Assembly (NCBI GenBank): GCA_024279135.1
Contig: JAJRRU010000035.1
Location: forward strand, 1-64,000
Reading direction: 5' to 3'
Origin: Alphaproteobacteria bacterium
GTDB lineage: Bacteria > Pseudomonadota > Alphaproteobacteria > Rhodospirillales > Casp-alpha2
Length of the DNA stretch: 64,000 bases
The translations under genes and the position numbers were made by a program. The notes under the pieces are model-generated. The model was given only the letters and a program-made list of their open reading frames with translations, did no database searches and had not been told where the DNA came from. Position 1 is the first letter of the stretch. Every line of letters starts with the position of its first letter. Shown here piece after piece: positions 8,793-16,380 of this stretch.

Positions 8793-10343
8793 TCAGTCTT
8801 TGGCAAATACATTTTCCTGACCCTCAGGTTTGTCTGGTGGGGTATCCTTACGAGACCGAAATTTCTTCATGATGTAGGGGAATGACAAGGTAACAACCAG
8901 AACGATCCATAAAACGTTTGCCAGATCAGAACGGAACAAAACCATAACATCGCCGTCTGACATTTTCAGGGCTCGTAACATATATTGTTCCAATAAGGGG
9001 CCAAGGATCACGCCGATTAAAATCGCGGCAACGTGATAACCCGTCTTGCGGGCGATATAACCGATGATCCCAAAGGCAAAGGCGAGATACATATCAAACA
9101 TATAGGTGCGTGGCACGTACGAACCGATCAGGGTAAAGGAGATAATCAGCGGCGACATGTAGACCGTGGAAATGAGTGTCACCCGGGACATATAACGCGA
9201 TAGCGGCATGATGGTCAGTAACATAAACAGATAGGTCACAAACATTGCCATGAACACGCCATACCCCAGGGTCGGGTTATCCAGGAAAAGTCTGGGGCCG
9301 GTATTGACGCCCTGATATTGCAATACAACCATCATAATGGCCGCCGTTGCACCACCGGGAATACCGAGCACTAACAAGGGGATCAGGGTTCCCGATGTGA
9401 CACCATTATTGGCTGATTCAGGGGCGATCAATCCGGGTGGATGGCCTGTACCATACAGCTCGGGCGTTTTGGAATATGTCCGCGACTGCTGATAGGCCAC
9501 AAATGAAGCAATACTGGCACCGGCACCGGGTATGACCCCCACGACCAGACCAATCAGGCTGTTCCAGGTAATGTGCCACCAGTGCTTAAAGGCGATCTTC
9601 ATGCCGATAATTGTTTCATTCCACGACGAATGATCTTCTTCGATTTGTTTTTTCTTCACCAACACCGATTCGCCTTCGATTACCAGCAAGGCTTCCGAGA
9701 CGGCAAACAACCCGACCAATGCCGGGATCAGTGGAACGCCGTCATAAAATTCAAGAAAACCAAATGTGCCGCGCGGTGTTGCATAAACGTGGTCAGCACC
9801 AATTGATCCAATCATCAAACCGAAGAACCCGGCGATCAGGCCTTTCAGGGTATCTTTCGCAGCAATTGAGGCAATCAGGGATATGCCAAACAGCATGACC
9901 ACGACCATCTCCACACTGTGCATGTAAAACCCCACCTTGGCCAGGATCGGCATGGCGGCGATGGCCAGAACCGTGGTCAGCAATCCACCAAGGGTGGAGG
10001 AAACAAAAGAAATCGCCAGGGCCTGTTGTCCGCGGCCTGACTTGGTCATTGGATAACCATCCAGCGGGGTTGCGGCGGCCCCGGCGGTTCCGGGAATATT
10101 GACCAGTATGGCCGGGATGCCAGCACCCATCCGCGATGAAGAATACAGCGCGATCATAAAGATCAGGCCGACCTCTACCTCCATTATCAGGGTGAACGGA
10201 AGCAAGATGATGATGGTATTTGCCGCGCTGAATCCCGGGATGGCCCCGACAATCAAGCCAAGGAAGATGGAGGGTACGATGACCCACCAGTAGGACAGGG
10301 TATCGAGGAATAAATTGATAAAAAATAGTAAATCTATTTCCAC
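8793..10343 (-). CDS. tctA: Tripartite tricarboxylate transporter, large permease TctA
   Basis: 516-residue inner-membrane protein with about 11-12 hydrophobic segments, the large subunit of a TctABC carboxylate transporter. Signature stretches: GLIVGAIPGFSAANTIIILLPFT at the N terminus (the PGxxxxxA loop), SRMGAGIPAILVNIPGTAGA, ATPLDGYPMTKSGRGQQAL, and the repeated half GVIPGAGASIASFVAY with PESANNGVTSGTLIPLL and LGIPGGATAAIMM. The start lies directly after the tctB stop (one base between), showing tight coupling. The C-terminal tail is charged and cytoplasmic. Specificity is set by the TctC protein encoded upstream; carboxylates other than citrate are common for this large family. Confidence 0.95.
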   Translation of the reverse strand: MEIDLLFFINLFLDTLSYWWVIVPSIFLGLIVGAIPGFSAANTIIILLPFTLIMEVEVGLIFMIALYSSSRMGAGIPAILVNIPGTAGAAATPLDGYPMTKSGRGQQALAISFVSSTLGGLLTTVLAIAAMPILAKVGFYMHSVEMVVVMLFGISLIASIAAKDTLKGLIAGFFGLMIGSIGADHVYATPRGTFGFLEFYDGVPLIPALVGLFAVSEALLVIEGESVLVKKKQIEEDHSSWNETIIGMKIAFKHWWHITWNSLIGLVVGVIPGAGASIASFVAYQQSRTYSKTPELYGTGHPPGLIAPESANNGVTSGTLIPLLVLGIPGGATAAIMMVVLQYQGVNTGPRLFLDNPTLGYGVFMAMFVTYLFMLLTIMPLSRYMSRVTLISTVYMSPLIISFTLIGSYVPRTYMFDMYLAFAFGIIGYIARKTGYHVAAILIGVILGPLLEQYMLRALKMSDGDVMVLFRSDLANVLWIVLVVTLSFPYIMKKFRSRKDTPPDKPEGQENVFAKD

Positions 10344-10344
10344 G

Positions 10345-10884
10345 TCAGAACACCCCCTGCATTAATTTTTCGAAGGGACCAGCAGGAAACCGCGTCTCGA
10401 ATGCAATGATAAATACACCATAACCAAGCAGGGCAAGCCCCGCTGAAAGGCCCAGAACAAAGGCTTTATCCTTACCTTTATTGAGCAGCAACATGGCACA
10501 GAGAAGAAACAGGAACGTTGAGATCGTAAAACCACCACCCCATTCAATACCCAGCAAATAGAGGACGATCAGAACGATATAAATCAGCCGCGAGGGTAAC
10601 AGTTTAGCGGGTTGCAAGAGATTACCGAGCCCGAGATCAGCCTCACCACGGGAAACCATGATAGCCATTCGCAACAGGAATAAAACGATCACGCTGATGA
10701 GCAATGAGCCGACCATGAAGGCGTTCACTTGCGCGGTCCAGGGAGAATCAACAATCGTTGAAAAATAATACAACGTGAAAACAAGGGCCATAATCGGCAG
10801 GATCAGTTCCCCGCCGAGCGATACACGGACGTCATCATTAGCACTGTTATCAGTGCTCCCGGACTCAGGTTCGTTTCCCATCAA
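10345..10884 (-). CDS. tctB: Tripartite tricarboxylate transporter, small subunit TctB
   Basis: 179-residue membrane protein with four predicted helices: GELILPIMALVFTLYYFS, AFMVGSLLISVIVLFLL, LIYIVLIVLYLLGI with FTISTFLFLLCAMLLL, and a C-terminal pair near VLGLSAGLALLGYGVFIIAF. The N terminus is hydrophilic. Length, topology and place between tctC and tctA identify it as TctB, the poorly conserved small subunit. The ending FETRFPAGPFEKLMQGVF matches the usual FxxxFxVxLP-like TctB tail only loosely. A strong hairpin lies in the 87-bp gap between the tctC stop and this start (separate entry). Confidence 0.88.
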   Translation of the reverse strand: MMGNEPESGSTDNSANDDVRVSLGGELILPIMALVFTLYYFSTIVDSPWTAQVNAFMVGSLLISVIVLFLLRMAIMVSRGEADLGLGNLLQPAKLLPSRLIYIVLIVLYLLGIEWGGGFTISTFLFLLCAMLLLNKGKDKAFVLGLSAGLALLGYGVFIIAFETRFPAGPFEKLMQGVF

Positions 10885-10915
10885 GGAATTCCATTTTCGA
10901 TAAAAAAGTAAGGGT

Positions 10916-10950
10916 GGAGGAAACAGGCAATCAATTGCACTGTTTCCTCC
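10916..10950 (-). terminator. Intercistronic hairpin between tctC and tctB
   Basis: Perfect 11-bp inverted repeat GGAGGAAACAG (10916-10926) and CTGTTTCCTCC (10940-10950). The 13-base loop itself contains GCAAT/ATTGC, so the arm can extend to about 16 bp with one bulge. It lies 22 bases after the tctC stop on the transcribed strand, with no U-tract. It is therefore more likely a partial terminator or a 3' stabiliser that raises binding-protein output than a full stop. Confidence 0.7.
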
Positions 10951-10971
10951 GGGAGAGTAACTATGCTCAGG

Positions 10972-11994
10972 TTAAGCTTTACCCGACAACATGGATTTAA
11001 ACCGAGCACCAAGCTCTGTGATCTCTTCGGCATATTTCCTGCATTCTTCTATACCGCCGTAATTGATATACTCAGGCGTTCCTTTGGCTTTTTTGAAAGC
11101 CGGGGCAAAAGCAGGATCTTGAACCGATTTTTTAAAGGTTTCTTGCAGCAAGGCAAACCGGTCGGGATACTTATTAACTGCCGCCACGTGAATGCCAAAG
11201 GCTCTGGCAGAGAGCAAGGGTGGAATGTCCGTACCAAAATGATCGTTCATGGTCGGCGCATTATTCAGTTTAGCGGCCATGACGTTTTCATCATTGAATA
11301 CCAGAAGGGTACGCACCGCTTCACCGGCTGCTATAACGGAGCCGGATGTCAGGACGCTGAAGTCCATTTCACCCGTCACGGCACCGGCAACAGTATTCTT
11401 GCCACCCGACAGGGGGATCAGATTGAACTGGGCTCCGGTCTTCTCCCCAACCGCCAGAATACCAACGGACGCGGGATGTGCCATGCGGCTGGTACCCACA
11501 TTGAGTTTGCGTTTTTTACCTTCGGCAACCAGGTCATCAATCGTGCGATATTTGCTGTCGGCCTTCACAAAGACACAGCACGGGTCGGTATCGACACGAC
11601 CAAAATACATAAAGTCATCAAGATTGAATGTTGGTTTTTTGACCACCCAGTTCAGCAATTCTGGTCCCATGTTACCAAACAGGAGGTTATAACAATCCGG
11701 ATCGCGTTTACCCATGTAGACTTCATAGGCGACCCGGCCGGATGCGCCGGGGAAATACGCCGGTTCAAAATTGGTATTGAGATAATCTTTCCAGACCGAA
11801 GAAACGGCCCGTAAAGCCCGATCGGCGCCACCACCGGCGCGGGTTCCTACCACCACATCCATATTATGATCAGGGAAACTGGCGGCCTGGGCCGAAGATA
11901 TGCCGCCAAACGCTGAAACCATCCCCAGTGTTGCGGCGGAACCTGCCGTTTCGATTAAAAACTGACGTCGTGACTTATTCTTGAACGCAGACAT
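10972..11994 (-). CDS. tctC: Tripartite tricarboxylate transporter substrate-binding protein (Bug/TctC)
   Basis: 340-residue periplasmic receptor. The N terminus has a twin-arginine type signal (NKSRRQFLIETAGSAATLGM, cleavage near SAQAASFP), so Tat export is likely. The mature part shows Bug-family landmarks: an N-terminal strand MDVVVGTRAGGGADRALRAV, PGASGRVAYEVYM, LNVGTSRMAHPASVG in place of the common GxxGxGs loop, VAGAVTGEMDFSV and a C-terminal EITELGARFKSMLS helix. It captures a carboxylated compound for TctAB. It is first in the minus-strand operon tctC-tctB-tctA-LVIVD-osmC and is divergent from a GntR gene across 300 bp that hold a good operator candidate, so control by that regulator is inferred. 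Confidence 0.93.
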   Translation of the reverse strand: MSAFKNKSRRQFLIETAGSAATLGMVSAFGGISSAQAASFPDHNMDVVVGTRAGGGADRALRAVSSVWKDYLNTNFEPAYFPGASGRVAYEVYMGKRDPDCYNLLFGNMGPELLNWVVKKPTFNLDDFMYFGRVDTDPCCVFVKADSKYRTIDDLVAEGKKRKLNVGTSRMAHPASVGILAVGEKTGAQFNLIPLSGGKNTVAGAVTGEMDFSVLTSGSVIAAGEAVRTLLVFNDENVMAAKLNNAPTMNDHFGTDIPPLLSARAFGIHVAAVNKYPDRFALLQETFKKSVQDPAFAPAFKKAKGTPEYINYGGIEECRKYAEEITELGARFKSMLSGKA

Positions 11995-12247
11995 GAAGTT
12001 CTCCCTTAATCATGAGTTTAAATGAATATGTGAGTAGATTTTTAAACGATTAAATAGTCATATTTTTAATTACCAAATGTTTCGCGCCAGTACAGAACAA
12101 ATTCTGTTCGGCGAAATTGATATACCCGAAAATATGCAAACAATTTTTTTCTTATACACAATCCTAACCAAAGACTAGCAATGGTGTCAATATTCTTTAG
12201 TTATCTTAAAAATTCGTTTGTAATTGCGGGTAATTAGCAGATATTAT

Positions 12248-12272
12248 AAAACCAATATTGCGAATTGGTTTT
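12248..12272. promoter_or_regulatory. Inverted-repeat operator candidate between tctC and gntR
   Basis: Perfect 9-bp arms AAAACCAAT (12248-12256) and ATTGGTTTT (12264-12272) around seven bases. It sits about 23 bp before the favoured GntR start and 253 bp before the divergent tctC start. The rest of 11995-12247 is AT-rich with no other clear motif. A site for the adjacent FCD-GntR regulator is the simplest reading. Confidence 0.55.
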
Positions 12273-12294
12273 ATTGGTACAAAGGTTTTTAATT

Positions 12295-12984
12295 TTGTCA
12301 ACGGAACAAAAAGCCCTCGACCACCTCCGCCGGTTGATAAAAATCGGCCATTATGTCGAACATGGCCGGTTGCCTTCAGAGCGCGCTTTGGCAAAAGAGC
12401 TGAATGTCGCGCGGAGCGAGCTGCGTAAAGCCCTCGCCACATTAGAGGCCGAGGGAAAGATCACCCGTTTTGTCGGGCGCGGCACCTTCGTTGGCAGTGG
12501 GCCGCTCGAAGATAACGCCCTATCGTCGGGAGTCTTTGCTTCGGCCTCGCCCGGCGAAGTCATGGAGGCTCGTCTGGTTATTGAACCCCGGCTGGCCGCA
12601 ATGGCGGCGGTCAATGCCAATCAGCAGGACATTGATTATTTGTTGTTGTGCGTCGAAAAAAGTAACCAGTTGGTGAATTGGGATTCGTGGCAGCGCTGGG
12701 ACAGTACATTCCACAGAACCATCGCCTTGTGCTCACGAAACAATTTGCTGGCCGATATTATCGAAAAATTTAACAAGATCCGCTCACTCAGCGACTGGAA
12801 GAAAATTCGCGGCGACGCCTTGTCACCTGCGGGACATAAAACACTGGTCGCACAACATCGCGCCATAGCAAACTTTATAGCCGGTCGCGATCCAGCCGGG
12901 GCTGCCAGTGCCATGCGCAATCATCTCACAGATGTCGAGCAAAACCTGTTCGGAGATCACGACATCACCTATCCCCTGAAGTAG
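12295..12984 (+). CDS. GntR family transcriptional regulator, FadR/FCD type
   Basis: About 229 residues. The N-terminal winged helix-turn-helix reads LPSERALAKELNVARSELRK, then EGKITRFVGRGTFVG for the wing. The C-terminal all-helical FCD domain has the usual metal/effector histidine positions (DSTFHRTIA, LVAQHRAIANFI, RNHLTDVEQ). I chose the TTG at 12295 because AAAGG lies nine bases upstream and the protein then begins STEQKALDHL; an in-frame TTG at 12265 would sit inside the inverted repeat and add a hydrophobic tail unlike the family. Divergent from the tctC operon, it probably responds to the transported acid or a breakdown product. Repressor is the commoner mode for the family, but the sign is not shown. 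Confidence 0.88.
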   Translation: MSTEQKALDHLRRLIKIGHYVEHGRLPSERALAKELNVARSELRKALATLEAEGKITRFVGRGTFVGSGPLEDNALSSGVFASASPGEVMEARLVIEPRLAAMAAVNANQQDIDYLLLCVEKSNQLVNWDSWQRWDSTFHRTIALCSRNNLLADIIEKFNKIRSLSDWKKIRGDALSPAGHKTLVAQHRAIANFIAGRDPAGAASAMRNHLTDVEQNLFGDHDITYPLK

Positions 12985-12986
12985 CT

Positions 12987-13176
12987 TTAAACCACTGTTA
13001 TCTCGATTTCTCTAATGCCATCAATGCCACCGGTAATCACATCACCGACGACAATTTTTCCGACCTCGTCGGGTGTGCCCGTATAGAGCGGCGGGTTGTA
13101 TGTTGCGACCAGTCGAGCCGTTGGTGATGTTTGATGATGCCCCCTGCCTTGACCAGCACCAGGGTGTCGTGTGCTG
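12987..13176 (-). pseudogene. 3' fragment of a FAH-family gene
   Basis: An open reverse frame of about 60 codons ends in TAA at 12989-12987. It reads YTGTPDEVGKIVVGDVITGG then IDGIREIEITVV, the C-terminal signature of fumarylacetoacetate hydrolase family proteins (TGTPxGVG...GDVV...IxGIGTL...). No upstream FAH domain or start exists: 5' of here the frame is short and another frame carries VLVKAGGIIKHH, hinting at a frameshift. It lies between two FCD-GntR genes and is convergent with the first. I read it as a decayed catabolic gene. Confidence 0.6.
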
Positions 13177-13246
13177 TTTATGAACTGGTCGTACTTATTA
13201 CTGTATGCTTTCTTTTGCGTAGTAATATTAACCGTACGGACTGGCC

Positions 13247-13957
13247 CTACCCAGATTGGTTTTCTGCAATGCTTTCCAGCTCTATCCAGGTCCGGTGAAC
13301 ATGATCGTGCAATTTCATGGTATGTTCACGCACCAGACGGGCTGCCAGGTCCGCATCACGGGCCTCCAACGCTTCGATAATTGCCATGTGATCGACAACG
13401 GACCGGTTGGCACGACCGCCCTCGCCCATGGCCCGGCGGCGTACCGCATACATATGGTCAAACAGCCCGGCAGCCACACTGCTGATCAGGGAGCATTTCG
13501 ATAATTCAAGAATATGTTGATGAAAATCTATATTGGCCTCGGAATACTCCGCTATATAAGCACTTGCTGCGGACATGCTGTACTGTGTGCCAAGCTCGCG
13601 CAAGGATGCCAGATCGTCGTCGGAAGCCTGCTCGGTTACCAACCGGGCAGCCATACCCTCCAGCGCCGCCCAGACGACGATCATCTCGAGGATCTCCGTA
13701 AGGCTCTTGCGCCTGACAAATACACCCTTGCGGGGTCGAATTTCCACGAAACCTTCCTGTTCCAGCTTGGCCAGGGCCTCGCGAACCGGTGTGCGTGAGA
13801 TGCCCAGCTGCTCTGCCATTTGCCGTTCATCCAACCGCAAATCAGCATTTTCGTCATAGATATTCATTTCCAGGATGGCTTTACGCAGAACCTCATGAAT
13901 ATGATCCTTCAAGGTGAAGTTCATAGCCACTGGTTTGAGCATTACCCGGTTGGACAT
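13247..13957 (-). CDS. GntR family transcriptional regulator, FCD type
   Basis: 236 residues. The N-terminal wHTH reads LRLDERQMAEQLGISRTPVR, followed by EALAKLEQEGFVEIRPRKGVFV, the canonical recognition helix and wing. The FCD domain has NIDFHQHILELSK, FDHMYAVRRR and the C-terminal VREHTMKLHDHVHRTW, with histidines in the metal-binding positions. Two near-identical TGGTATACCA palindromes lie 153 and 326 bp upstream of its start and are probable autoregulatory sites. No catabolic operon is directly attached; the decayed FAH fragment downstream may have been part of its former regulon. Its target genes are unknown. Confidence 0.88.
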   Translation of the reverse strand: MSNRVMLKPVAMNFTLKDHIHEVLRKAILEMNIYDENADLRLDERQMAEQLGISRTPVREALAKLEQEGFVEIRPRKGVFVRRKSLTEILEMIVVWAALEGMAARLVTEQASDDDLASLRELGTQYSMSAASAYIAEYSEANIDFHQHILELSKCSLISSVAAGLFDHMYAVRRRAMGEGGRANRSVVDHMAIIEALEARDADLAARLVREHTMKLHDHVHRTWIELESIAENQSG

Positions 13958-14109
13958 TTTCAGCCTATCCTGTATTCAGATTTTTATATTCACAGACATT
14001 CCTAACCGATGCGAACGGGAACATGTGGTTGTCTGATTAATTGTTATCTTGATATTTGCCGTCTTGATTTTCAGCAGATTTATGAGCACGCACTTCTGAA
14101 TAATATCTC

Positions 14110-14119
14110 TGGTATACCA
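14110..14119. promoter_or_regulatory. Palindrome TGGTATACCA, GntR-type operator candidate
   Basis: Perfect 10-bp palindrome in the 434-bp AT-rich gap upstream of the minus-strand GntR gene. It is identical in core to the second site at 14283-14296. FCD-type GntR proteins commonly bind short palindromes with GGT/ACC-like half-sites. Confidence 0.5.
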
Positions 14120-14282
14120 TATTACGGGTTTGATTAATCTGCAATATTTATCTGCAAATACCTAAAGACGGTATTTGTCGTTTTTTCCTGTTGAAATTCA
14201 ATAAATCATTGCGAGTCTGATAAAATTATCCCGTTATAAATGTACATTTAACTCTATCAATATGATAATATTGCTGCAGATA

Positions 14283-14296
14283 TGTGGTATACCACA
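14283..14296. promoter_or_regulatory. Palindrome TGTGGTATACCACA, GntR-type operator candidate
   Basis: Perfect 14-bp palindrome containing the same TGGTATACCA core found at 14110-14119, 173 bp away. The gap 13958-14391 otherwise shows only AT-rich sequence. Two matching palindromes upstream of one regulator gene suggest autoregulation. Confidence 0.5.
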
Positions 14297-14344
14297 GAAT
14301 TTATATGTCTGATAGATAAGGGCAATTTATTCAATTCAGCCTGA

Positions 14345-14369
14345 TGAAAAGCCTCTCTTCGTGGGGCCT
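14345..14369 (-). terminator. Possible terminator after the DUF1348 gene
   Basis: On the minus strand, AAAGGCC and GGCTTTT form an imperfect stem around a short loop, ending in TTTT. It lies 23 bases past the DUF1348 stop. One base is bulged, so this is only a moderate candidate. Confidence 0.35.
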
Positions 14370-14391
14370 TTGGTGTACGTCAGGTCATGGG

Positions 14392-14856
14392 CTAGAGACC
14401 AAGCTCGGAAAGCCCGGGATGATCATCGGGCCGCCTGCCCAGTGGCCAGTGAAATTTTCGCTTAGCCTCATCGATAGCCAAGTCATTGATGCTGGCAATC
14501 CGGCGGCGCATGAGACCCTGTTCGTCAAACTCCCAGTTCTCGTTGCCATATGAGCGGAACCAGTTGTTATCGCCATCTCTGGATTCGTAGGCAAACCTGA
14601 CCGCAATCCGGTTTTCGCTAAAAGCCCAAAGTTCCTTGATTAGCCGGTATTCGTGTTCCCGTTGCCATTTGCGCGAAAGCAAGCCCTGGATCTCGTCCCT
14701 GCCCTTTACAAATTCCGAACGGTTACGCCAGTCACTATCGGCTGAATAAGCCAGGGAAATTTTTACAGGATCCTGATTGTTCCAGGCGTCTTCGGCGGCA
14801 CGGATTTTTATCCGGGCGGTTTCTGCCGTAAAAGGCGGCACAGGGGGTCGGATCAT
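14392..14856 (-). CDS. DUF1348 family protein (NTF2/SnoaL-like fold)
   Basis: 154 residues matching the DUF1348 pattern: [20 protein letters not shown], then [57 protein letters not shown] and [11 protein letters not shown]. The cone-shaped SnoaL/NTF2 fold is inferred from family knowledge; no enzymatic function is established for DUF1348. The start overlaps the stop of the upstream PNPOx-like gene by four bases (ATGA type), so the two are translationally coupled. The unit is divergent from a TetR gene with operator-like sites in the shared gap, which suggests a stress- or xenobiotic-induced pair. Confidence 0.88.
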   Translation of the reverse strand: MIRPPVPPFTAETARIKIRAAEDAWNNQDPVKISLAYSADSDWRNRSEFVKGRDEIQGLLSRKWQREHEYRLIKELWAFSENRIAVRFAYESRDGDNNWFRSYGNENWEFDEQGLMRRRIASINDLAIDEAKRKFHWPLGRRPDDHPGLSELGL

Positions 14857-15458
14857 GGGCTTTCTCCTTCGCCCTGCAACTGAGTTTCAAGCTTTTCAAT
14901 GCGAAGCTTCAGGGCTGATACGATCTCGGCAACCTGTTGTTCGCTATATCGCGGGGTAATGTGCTGCGGACAATTGACATCCCAAGCCGAAACATCGAAG
15001 AAAATGGCCTGTTCCGGGGTTGCGCTGTAATCCGGATCGGCTAGTCGTTTCATCTGTTCAGGGTCATCAACAACACGGGCCCGGCCCCAGATTTTGATAC
15101 GCCGGCGATTGGCATAATCCATCAAAAAGATGTAGGCCTTGTCGTTCTCACTAAGATTTCCGGAAGAAATATATTGCCGATTACCCTTGAAATCAGCAAA
15201 CGCCAGGGTTTTTTCATCCAGAACTTTCAAAAACCCCGGTTTGCCACCCCGGTGCTGGATATAGGGCTGGCCATCGGCACTGGCCGTGCCCAGATAAAAG
15301 GAATCCCGCTCGGCTATAAAGCCCACAAGATCGTCCGAGATGACGTCTTGCCAACCACCCTTTTCCTCCATTTTTGCATAGCCCTTGCGCGATCCTTTGG
15401 CTTCCTGAATGCGTTTCACTGCGGGACTGAAGGCGATATCGCTATTAAATTCAGACAC
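14853..15458 (-). CDS. Pyridoxamine 5'-phosphate oxidase-like FMN-binding protein
   Basis: 201 residues with a split-barrel flavin fold. Seen: [80 protein letters not shown] and ARVVDDPEQ, all typical of the PNPOx-related family that reduces or binds small molecules with FMN or F420. The C-terminal helix ([17 protein letters not shown]) resembles a short coiled coil. No true PdxH substrate motif was seen, so vitamin B6 synthesis is unlikely. First gene of the two-gene unit, divergent from tetR. Confidence 0.82.
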   Translation of the reverse strand: MSEFNSDIAFSPAVKRIQEAKGSRKGYAKMEEKGGWQDVISDDLVGFIAERDSFYLGTASADGQPYIQHRGGKPGFLKVLDEKTLAFADFKGNRQYISSGNLSENDKAYIFLMDYANRRRIKIWGRARVVDDPEQMKRLADPDYSATPEQAIFFDVSAWDVNCPQHITPRYSEQQVAEIVSALKLRIEKLETQLQGEGESP

Positions 15459-15578
15459 GGTATTTCTCCGGTTAATAGTGATTAAGAAACGTTTGCTGCC
15501 AGGAATTTCCGTAACAGGCGGATATTTCCTTTAATATGATGTTTCAAATTAGATGGTTATGTCTCATTAATTTAAAAT

Positions 15579-15596
15579 ATAGACCGATCGTTCTAT
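15579..15596. promoter_or_regulatory. TetR-type operator candidate, site 1
   Basis: ATAGACCGATCGTTCTAT is a near-perfect 18-bp palindrome (one mismatched pair) of the AxAGACCGxxCGGTCTxT kind common for TetR/AcrR repressors. It lies in the gap between the PNPOx-like gene (start 15458) and tetR (start 15780), where it could control the leftward pair. Confidence 0.6.
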
Positions 15597-15740
15597 CTAG
15601 TCAATTGATATTTGATTATTTTCTGTATAAAAGAGTCATATAGGGGGTTATTTGTCGATTTCACGCCATTTTATGGCAAAAACTGAAACCTTCAAATCAG
15701 TTTTCATTGATTTTTCTGCCATTATTCCCTATAAATATAT

Positions 15741-15754
15741 ATAGATTGGTCTAT
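15741..15754. promoter_or_regulatory. TetR-type operator candidate, site 2
   Basis: ATAGATTGGTCTAT shares the ATAGA/TCTAT half-sites of site 1 with a shorter centre, and lies 26 bp before the tetR start codon, where binding would block tetR expression. Confidence 0.5.
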
Positions 15755-15779
15755 TATTTTTACATGAATGGAATGACAG

Positions 15780-16367
15780 ATGGTTTCAAGAAAACGCGAC
15801 CACCTGGTTGATACGGCACTGGAGCTTTTTAATCAGGATGGTTTTCATGCCACGGGCGTTGACAAAATCATTGAAAAAGCCGGTGTCGCCCGAATGACGC
15901 TGTACAACCACTTTAAATCAAAAGACGAGTTGATCCTTGCCGCATTACGCCGTCGTGATGAAAAGTTCCGCAACTGGTTTATGCGTACGGTCGAACGCCA
16001 GTCCAACACACCGCAGGGTCGTCTCATGTCGATGTTTGACGCCCTCGGGGAATGGATCGCGGGAGATGATTTTTCGGGCTGTATGTTTATCAACGCGTCA
16101 GCCGAATTTTCCTGTCACGATAACCCTATTCATGCCGTGGCGTGCGAGCATAAAATTCTGATCCTGAAATACATCCAGGAATTAACGACAGCCGCAGGCG
16201 TCACTAATCCCGAGGAGCTTGCCGGTGAACTGATGTTGTTGATCGAGGGCGCTATCGTTATGGCCTATGTTGCCAGAGATCAAAATGCCGCTACGCGGGC
16301 GAAAAAAACCGCCGAAAAGCTTCTCCGGCTATCGCTGGAAGTCTCACGCACCGATAATGGCAACTAA
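15780..16367 (+). CDS. TetR/AcrR family transcriptional regulator
   Basis: 195 residues. The N-terminal TetR_N domain is complete: RDHLVDTALELFNQDGFHAT followed by GVDKIIEKAGVARMTLYNHF and KSKDELILAAL, containing the HTH. The C-terminal ligand domain is helical, with GCMFINASAEFSCHDNPIHA and VTNPEELAGELMLLIEGAIV, like the subfamily often beside NADPH- or FMN-linked reductases. Divergent from the PNPOx/DUF1348 pair with two matching palindromic sites between them, it most likely represses that pair and itself. The inducer is unknown. Confidence 0.9.
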   Translation: MVSRKRDHLVDTALELFNQDGFHATGVDKIIEKAGVARMTLYNHFKSKDELILAALRRRDEKFRNWFMRTVERQSNTPQGRLMSMFDALGEWIAGDDFSGCMFINASAEFSCHDNPIHAVACEHKILILKYIQELTTAAGVTNPEELAGELMLLIEGAIVMAYVARDQNAATRAKKTAEKLLRLSLEVSRTDNGN

Positions 16368-16380
16368 CCCGCAAATAACC

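Noticed and set aside
10963-11814. 283-codon plus-strand open frame
   Set aside because: Antisense to the first tctC gene, which has a Tat signal and Bug-family motifs.
13958-14391. Possible small RNA in the AT-rich gap
   Set aside because: Only palindromic operator-like motifs were visible; no promoter-terminator pair or stable fold could be supported.
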